In this document: positions 4,344-7,903 of the stretch, piece after piece
How the letters are laid out: each line of letters starts with the position of its first letter
Numbering within the stretch: position 1 is the first letter of the stretch
Source: Patescibacteria group bacterium
Lineage (GTDB): Bacteria; Patescibacteriota; Minisyncoccia; UBA6257; Colwellbacteraceae
DNA length: 7,903 nucleotides
NCBI GenBank assembly: GCA_023474185.1
Contig: JAMCXR010000030.1
Coordinates: 1 to 7,903 of the forward strand
Reading direction: 5' to 3'
Program-made: the position numbers and the translations under genes
Notes under the pieces: generated by a model
Databases searched by the model: none
Told to the model about the DNA's origin: nothing
What the model saw: the letters and a program-made list of their open reading frames with translations, nothing else

Positions 4344-6866
4344 TTATGGCTGCGGCGCGGCCATATTGGCAATTGAAGATTTGTAATACCAAACCTTGAT
4401 GTAATCCGCCGCCAAGAAATAGATAACCATAATGCCGATGATTCCCGCCACGGACGCGAAGGGCAGCGGGGTGAAGGAAAGCCATTGCGCGAGCGCTGGT
4501 ATGTAAATCACGGCCAGCGACGCCCCAAAAGCCAGAGGGAAAGCAATGTTCAACGCCAACGACGGCCGGGTGGTCCGCCAACAATGCTTTTTGCTCCGAA
4601 TCACGTAAAAGACCGCCAAGGCTTGGAAGGTAAAGAACAGATAAAGGCTGGTCTGTTCGGTTACCAGCGGCCGCGCCCGAATGATGGCGAAATAAAGTAT
4701 TTCGAAAAGGGCGGTCGGTAATCCCAAAATCAAGGAAATAAACATCGTTTCCCGCATGTTGTGCTTTTCCGGGCGCACTACTTCTTGGTCTTCGACGCTA
4801 TCGGTCGCCACCATTACGAGCGGCACGTCTCCGAAAAGATTGTTCAAAAGCAGCTGCGCCGGAAGAATCGGCAAATTGGCGGTGAAAAGATACAAAGCCG
4901 AAAGGCCGATGAACATCCCGAAATTGTTGCTCATCGTGTAGCGGATGTATTTGTTGATGTTCACGAAAATCGACCTGCCGTATTTTATTCCGTTGACGAT
5001 CACTTCCAGGCTTTTATTCAAAATGACGACGTCGGCGTTTTCTTTGGCGATATCTGTCGCGGAAGCGACGGCTATGGCCACGTCCGCCAGCTTCAAAGCA
5101 GGCGCATCGTTAATTCCATCCCCTTGGTATCCGACCACGTTGCTTTCCTTGAGAACCTGAATTATGTTGAATTTTTGCATCGGAGAAACCCTGGCAAAAA
5201 CGGAAGATTCCCGCACCGCTTCCCTGAACTCGTGTTCCGGCATTGCTTGCAGCTCGTCCCCCAGGTAAACCTTGTCGGACTCTTTGACCAAGCCGATTTG
5301 CTTGCCGATGTATTCGGCCACTTCCCGGCTGTCCCCGGTCAGTACTTTTATTCCTATTCCCAGCCGTTCCGCCTTTTGAATGGTGGTTTTGGCCGTGGAG
5401 CGCAACGGATCTTCAAAGCCGGCGTACCCAAGGAATTTCAGTCCGCGCTCGTTTCGCGCGATATCAAAGTCATTGCTCAAAGCAATTTCTTTGTAAGCAA
5501 TGGCCAGCTGGTGCAATCCGGTTTTTCCGTCGGCCGCTATTTCTCGGAGTATCTTATCTTTTCGCCTCTCGACGCTTACGGACAAAACCGCCTCCGGTGC
5601 GCCGATGGAAAGGAAATAATATTTTTTCTTTCCTTCCGTGCTTTCCAGGATGGAAACGCTTCTTTTTTTCTCCGGATTAAAAGGAAGCTCCTGCACGATC
5701 CGGAACCGCTGCGCCTCCTTTTGAATTTCGGCCGGAACGTACCGGAGAAAGGCGTCGTCGTAGGAATTCTGTGTCCTGCGCTTTTTGGCCTTGAGTTTGG
5801 CAACAACGGCACAGGCAAAAATTTGAAACAGTCTGTCGTCGCTTGAGGAAATTTTTTTGACCGTCATTTTATTTTCGGTCAGGGTGCCGGTTTTGTCGGT
5901 GCAAAGCAAATCGATGTTGCCGAAATCTTCCATGGCCGAAAGCCTCCTTACGACGACGTGTTGCTTCGCCAATTTCAAAGCTCCGGTGGAAAGGGTGACG
6001 GTGGCAATTACCGGCAACGCCTCCGGAACCGTTGAAACCGCAAGCGCTATGACGAAAATGAAAAGATCGGCGGAGCTGACGCTTCCCGGAAGTAAGAAGA
6101 GTTTAATGACAAAAACAAAAATCAGACCCAGCAGCACTATTTTCATCAAAAACGAGCTGAAGGATTGCAAGGATTTTTCGTACTGGGTTTGTTTTTTGGT
6201 CGCGGTCGAAAGTTTGGCGATGCTCCCGAGCTCGGTTTCATCGCCGGTGGCGTAAACCATTCCGACGGCTGATCCTTTTTCAATAACGCTCCCGGCGAAC
6301 AACAGACCTTCGGCCGTGGCGTTGGCTTCGGTTTCCGCTCGTTTGGCCACCGGAACCGACTCTCCGGTCAGTTGGGACTCGTTTACCTGCAAATCCAGCA
6401 CCTCCGTAATCCTCAAGTCGGCCGGAACAATATCCCCCTCGCGGACAATAACGACGTCTCCCGGGACTATTTTTGATTCGTCAATCAAAAAAATTTCCCC
6501 GTCGCGCTTGACCCTGATTTGCTTGGTAATGAAGCGGGAAAGCTTTTCTATCACTTTTTCCGATCTGTACTCCTCGAAAAATCCAAGCAGGGTGTTGATA
6601 AGCAAAATGAAGAGGATTATTGTTCCGTCGCGGTAATCACCGATGCTGTGCGCCAAAAAGGCGGCGATAAGAAGAAGATAAATCAGCGAACTTTTGAACT
6701 GGCGCCCGAGAACTCCCAACGCGCTTATTTTCTTTCTGCTAAAAACATTCGGGCCGAAAGTCGACAAACGTATCGCAGCTTCTTTGGTAGACAACCCTTC
6801 TTCTTGAGAGCGAAGCCGGCTACGCAAATCGGCTAAACTGGTTTTTAAAACTTCTTGCTTTTGCAT
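4344..6866 (-). CDS. P-type cation-transporting ATPase, closest to the Mg2+ importer (MgtA, P3B) branch
   Basis: A membrane pump of 840 residues driven by a phospho-aspartate cycle. It has an N-terminal cation-ATPase segment (about 5-70), membrane pairs near 60-98 and 240-290, actuator motif LTGES (166-170), phosphorylation site CTDKTGTLT with D324, a compact nucleotide-binding domain (about 340-500), hinge motifs VLTGD (508-512) and GDGINDAPA (582-590), and about six C-terminal membrane segments (645-825). The fourth segment has PEALP (281-285). MgtA-like traits are FGNIDLLCTDKTGTLT, VGYQGDGINDAPALKLADV, SNNFG (646-650) and LLLNNLFGD (672-680), which replaces MgtA's LLLQNLMYD. The PEALP motif differs from MgtA's PEMLP and recalls Ca2+ pumps, so the ion is uncertain: Mg2+ first, then Ca2+ or another cation. 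The KGAPE motif of the nucleotide pocket reads IGAPE (421-425). A strong -10 element precedes it. No Shine-Dalgarno sequence is seen. Confidence 0.93.
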   Translation of the reverse strand: MQKQEVLKTSLADLRSRLRSQEEGLSTKEAAIRLSTFGPNVFSRKKISALGVLGRQFKSSLIYLLLIAAFLAHSIGDYRDGTIILFILLINTLLGFFEEYRSEKVIEKLSRFITKQIRVKRDGEIFLIDESKIVPGDVVIVREGDIVPADLRITEVLDLQVNESQLTGESVPVAKRAETEANATAEGLLFAGSVIEKGSAVGMVYATGDETELGSIAKLSTATKKQTQYEKSLQSFSSFLMKIVLLGLIFVFVIKLFLLPGSVSSADLFIFVIALAVSTVPEALPVIATVTLSTGALKLAKQHVVVRRLSAMEDFGNIDLLCTDKTGTLTENKMTVKKISSSDDRLFQIFACAVVAKLKAKKRRTQNSYDDAFLRYVPAEIQKEAQRFRIVQELPFNPEKKRSVSILESTEGKKKYYFLSIGAPEAVLSVSVERRKDKILREIAADGKTGLHQLAIAYKEIALSNDFDIARNERGLKFLGYAGFEDPLRSTAKTTIQKAERLGIGIKVLTGDSREVAEYIGKQIGLVKESDKVYLGDELQAMPEHEFREAVRESSVFARVSPMQKFNIIQVLKESNVVGYQGDGINDAPALKLADVAIAVASATDIAKENADVVILNKSLEVIVNGIKYGRSIFVNINKYIRYTMSNNFGMFIGLSALYLFTANLPILPAQLLLNNLFGDVPLVMVATDSVEDQEVVRPEKHNMRETMFISLILGLPTALFEILYFAIIRARPLVTEQTSLYLFFTFQALAVFYVIRSKKHCWRTTRPSLALNIAFPLAFGASLAVIYIPALAQWLSFTPLPFASVAGIIGIMVIYFLAADYIKVWYYKSSIANMAAPQP

Positions 6867-6883
6867 AAGCGGGGTACATTTTA

Positions 6884-6913
6884 ATTATACCTCCAACCGC
6901 CGCTATTTATCAG
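6884..6913 (-). promoter_or_regulatory. Promoter for the P-type ATPase gene
   Basis: On the minus strand a perfect TATAAT (6889-6884) lies 17 bases before the ATPase start codon. CTGATA (6913-6908), four of six matches to TTGACA, lies 18 bases upstream and overlaps the end of the glycosylase gene. Transcription would start near 6877, giving a leader of about 10 bases, too short for a normal ribosome binding site. The ATPase can therefore be expressed independently of the glycosylase upstream. Confidence 0.65.
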
Positions 6914-7532
6914 AATCGAGGAGGCGCCAAAGCGCCAAACTGCCGTAGCTGCGATAAGGAGACCAGCGCCCGGTAATTCTTTCCACGCTTTTTAAAGAGT
7001 GGGTTCTGTTTTTCCCGTACACCTTTTCCAGGCCCTTGCGCAATCCAAGGTCCCCGAAGGAAAAAACGTCTTCCCTGCCCAGGGTAAAAATCAAAAACAT
7101 CTCCGCGGTCCAACGGCCGACGCCTTTAATTTTGGTAAGCTCGGCGATCACCTCCTCGTCGCTTGATTTGGAAAGATTCTTCAAATCGACTTCCCCGTTC
7201 CGAACGCTTTGCGCCAAGTTGCGCACATAGCGCGCCTTGGCGTAAGACATTCCGATGGAGCGAAATTTTTCTTCGGAAATCTCCAAAATTTTTTCGGGAG
7301 TAGGCGCGCCGGAAAACAAACCGAGAAATCGATTGAAAATCGCGTCTGCCGCCCTGCTGCCCAACTGCTGGGAAATTATGTCTGCGCAAAGCTTTAAAAA
7401 ATATTTATCGGTCTCTTTTTCGGCGCGGAGTTTTTTCAGTCCCATTTTCTCCATGACCGCGTGAATATTCGGATCAACCCGGCGGAAATGTCGTTTAACG
7501 TGTTGCGTCTCCTTTCTTCTTACCTCGGCCAT
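6903..7532 (-). CDS. DNA-3-methyladenine glycosylase, HhH-GPD family (Mag1/AlkA type)
   Basis: Base-excision repair enzyme expected to remove 3-methyladenine and related alkylated bases from DNA. The 209 residues match the short Mag1-like form and not E. coli AlkA (282), which has an extra N-terminal domain. Visible parts are DIISQQLGSRAADAIFNRF (51-69, the family's IxxQQxS helix), KARYVRNLA (99-107), the helix-hairpin-helix KIKGVGRWTAEMFLIF (134-149), and DVFSFGDLGLRKG (155-167). D161 in this last stretch aligns with the catalytic Asp. The C-terminal WSPYRSYGSLALWRL (190-204) is typical of the family. The usual FP before the catalytic Asp is FS here. The next gene downstream is the ATPase, 36 bases from its stop to the next start. 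The start at 7532 is the first ATG, with no Shine-Dalgarno sequence. A small stem-loop (7541-7561) ends 8 bases before it. Confidence 0.92.
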   Translation of the reverse strand: MAEVRRKETQHVKRHFRRVDPNIHAVMEKMGLKKLRAEKETDKYFLKLCADIISQQLGSRAADAIFNRFLGLFSGAPTPEKILEISEEKFRSIGMSYAKARYVRNLAQSVRNGEVDLKNLSKSSDEEVIAELTKIKGVGRWTAEMFLIFTLGREDVFSFGDLGLRKGLEKVYGKNRTHSLKSVERITGRWSPYRSYGSLALWRLLDSDK

Positions 7533-7540
7533 TTTGATTA

Positions 7541-7728
7541 AGAAACTCTGGATCTGTTTCTAACAAGGAATCCGAGCGTGTTCCCGATATTTTATACCAA
7601 TAACGCGCGGCGTAAAACGCCTCGCATCGGCGGGTTTCACCGCTTCTTCGGCTAAACCCGTGCGGTCTCCGTCGAAAATCAGCGGGCTACCCGCAGTTTG
7701 CGCCGGGTTAGCGCCGCCCGCGGACGGC
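7541..7728 (-). other. Non-coding gap dense in GC-rich stem-loops
   Basis: The 204 bases between the hemerythrin-like stop and the glycosylase start hold no gene I can support. Read on the minus strand there are at least five possible hairpins. They are GCCGTC/GGCGGC (7728-7723 with 7718-7713, loop CGCG), GCGGG/CCCGC (7694-7682, loop TAG), CGGGTTT/AAACCCG (7660-7654 with 7637-7631), GGCGT/ACGCC (7621-7609, 3-base loop), and AGAAAC/GTTTCT (7561-7541, 9-base loop). In addition GCTAACCCG (7712-7704) can pair with CGGGTTTAGC (7660-7651) with one bulged T, which excludes the third hairpin. None is followed by a T run, so none is a standard intrinsic terminator. It could be a regulatory leader, a small RNA or a dispersed repeat. 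Confidence 0.5.
7591..7596 (-). promoter_or_regulatory. Candidate -10 element for the glycosylase gene
   Basis: TATAAA on the minus strand (five of six matches to TATAAT, within the A/T island TATAAAATAT at 7596-7587) lies 58 bases before the glycosylase ATG. It would give a leader of about 50 bases that includes the AGAAAC/GTTTCT stem-loop. No convincing -35 hexamer is seen; the expected place is taken by the GGCGT/ACGCC hairpin. Confidence 0.35.
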
Positions 7729-7736
7729 AGGGCGAT

Positions 7737-7903
7737 TTAAAGATCTTTTTTTGAAGCCTTGGTCTTGCCGGCTCCGCGCGCCAGAAGCAATTTCGTGTAT
7801 TTTTTCTCCGCCGTTAAGATATGGTTTTCCAGCCAATCTATTACAAAAAGGGACATTTTCTCCGCCACAGCCCCGGCGTCGCTTTCGGGCTTCTCGATTT
7901 CAT
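7737..7903 (-). CDS. Probable hemerythrin-like protein, C-terminal end only; 5' part beyond window
   Basis: The last 54 residues of a gene that begins outside the window. The stretch MSLFVIDWLENHILTAEKKY resembles the final helix of bacteriohemerythrins, where the common pattern is FLxxWLxxHIxxxDKxY and the His and Asp bind the di-iron centre that carries oxygen. The His is present, and the Asp five residues later is Glu here. A basic tail (ARGAGKTKASKKDL) follows. Without the first three helices, with the other iron ligands, the assignment rests on one motif. It could instead be an unrelated helical protein. The stop is TAA at 7739-7737, and the same frame stays open for another 58 codons past it. 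Confidence 0.55.
   Translation of the reverse strand, partial: EIEKPESDAGAVAEKMSLFVIDWLENHILTAEKKYTKLLLARGAGKTKASKKDL

Noticed and set aside
4318..4362. Hairpin over the ATPase stop codon as a terminator
   Set aside because: The best stem I can draw is about 7 bp with a bulge and has no T tract directly after it.
4267..4584. 106-codon N-terminal extension of the SET protein into the ATPase gene
   Set aside because: It is a shadow of the ATPase C-terminus in another frame. The ATG at 4266 is followed directly by SET-like sequence.
4761..5846. Plus-strand open frame of 361 codons opposite the ATPase
   Set aside because: It is the antisense of a well-supported P-type ATPase with all motifs in the minus frame. 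The long opening comes from biased codon use.

Overview
The window looks like chromosomal sequence from a Patescibacteria/CPR-type bacterium, probably Parcubacteria-like. This is inferred from gene features, since there is no rRNA to place it. The features are: an IF-2 that lacks its N-terminal region, a ribulose-phosphate epimerase with the divergent 'IPAIN...' N-terminus, a small transketolase N-terminal subunit directly after it, tightly packed genes, and almost no recognisable Shine-Dalgarno sequences. Base composition is moderate. The standard code appears to be in use: UGA ends infB and the 293-residue gene, so it is not broadly reassigned.

Layout. Positions 1-2726 (minus strand) read infB - rbfA - tRNA-Cys - rpe - transketolase N-terminal part, the last cut by the window edge. 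infB and rbfA overlap by 4 bases, tRNA-Cys ends one base before the rpe start codon, and rpe and transketolase are 14 bases apart. This could be one transcription unit joining translation initiation and ribosome maturation to the non-oxidative pentose phosphate pathway. A divergent intergenic region (2727-2868) carries candidate promoters for infB and for an unrecognised 293-residue protein (2869-3750, plus strand). That gene converges within 3 bases on a SET-domain methyltransferase gene on the minus strand (3754-4266), which is interrupted by one in-frame TGA. Upstream of it lie a large P-type cation ATPase related to the MgtA branch (4344-6866), a Mag1/AlkA-type DNA glycosylase (6903-7532), a 204-base non-coding gap rich in GC hairpins (7533-7736), and the C-terminal end of a probable hemerythrin-like protein (7737-7903).

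No defence system, CRISPR array, insertion sequence or prophage gene is visible. The points most worth following are the nonsense codon in an otherwise intact SET gene at a place where I expect tryptophan, the one-base tRNA-Cys/rpe junction that could yield a leaderless mRNA, the general lack of Shine-Dalgarno sequences, the structured gap at 7541-7728 with mutually exclusive pairings, and several substitutions at conserved enzyme positions.
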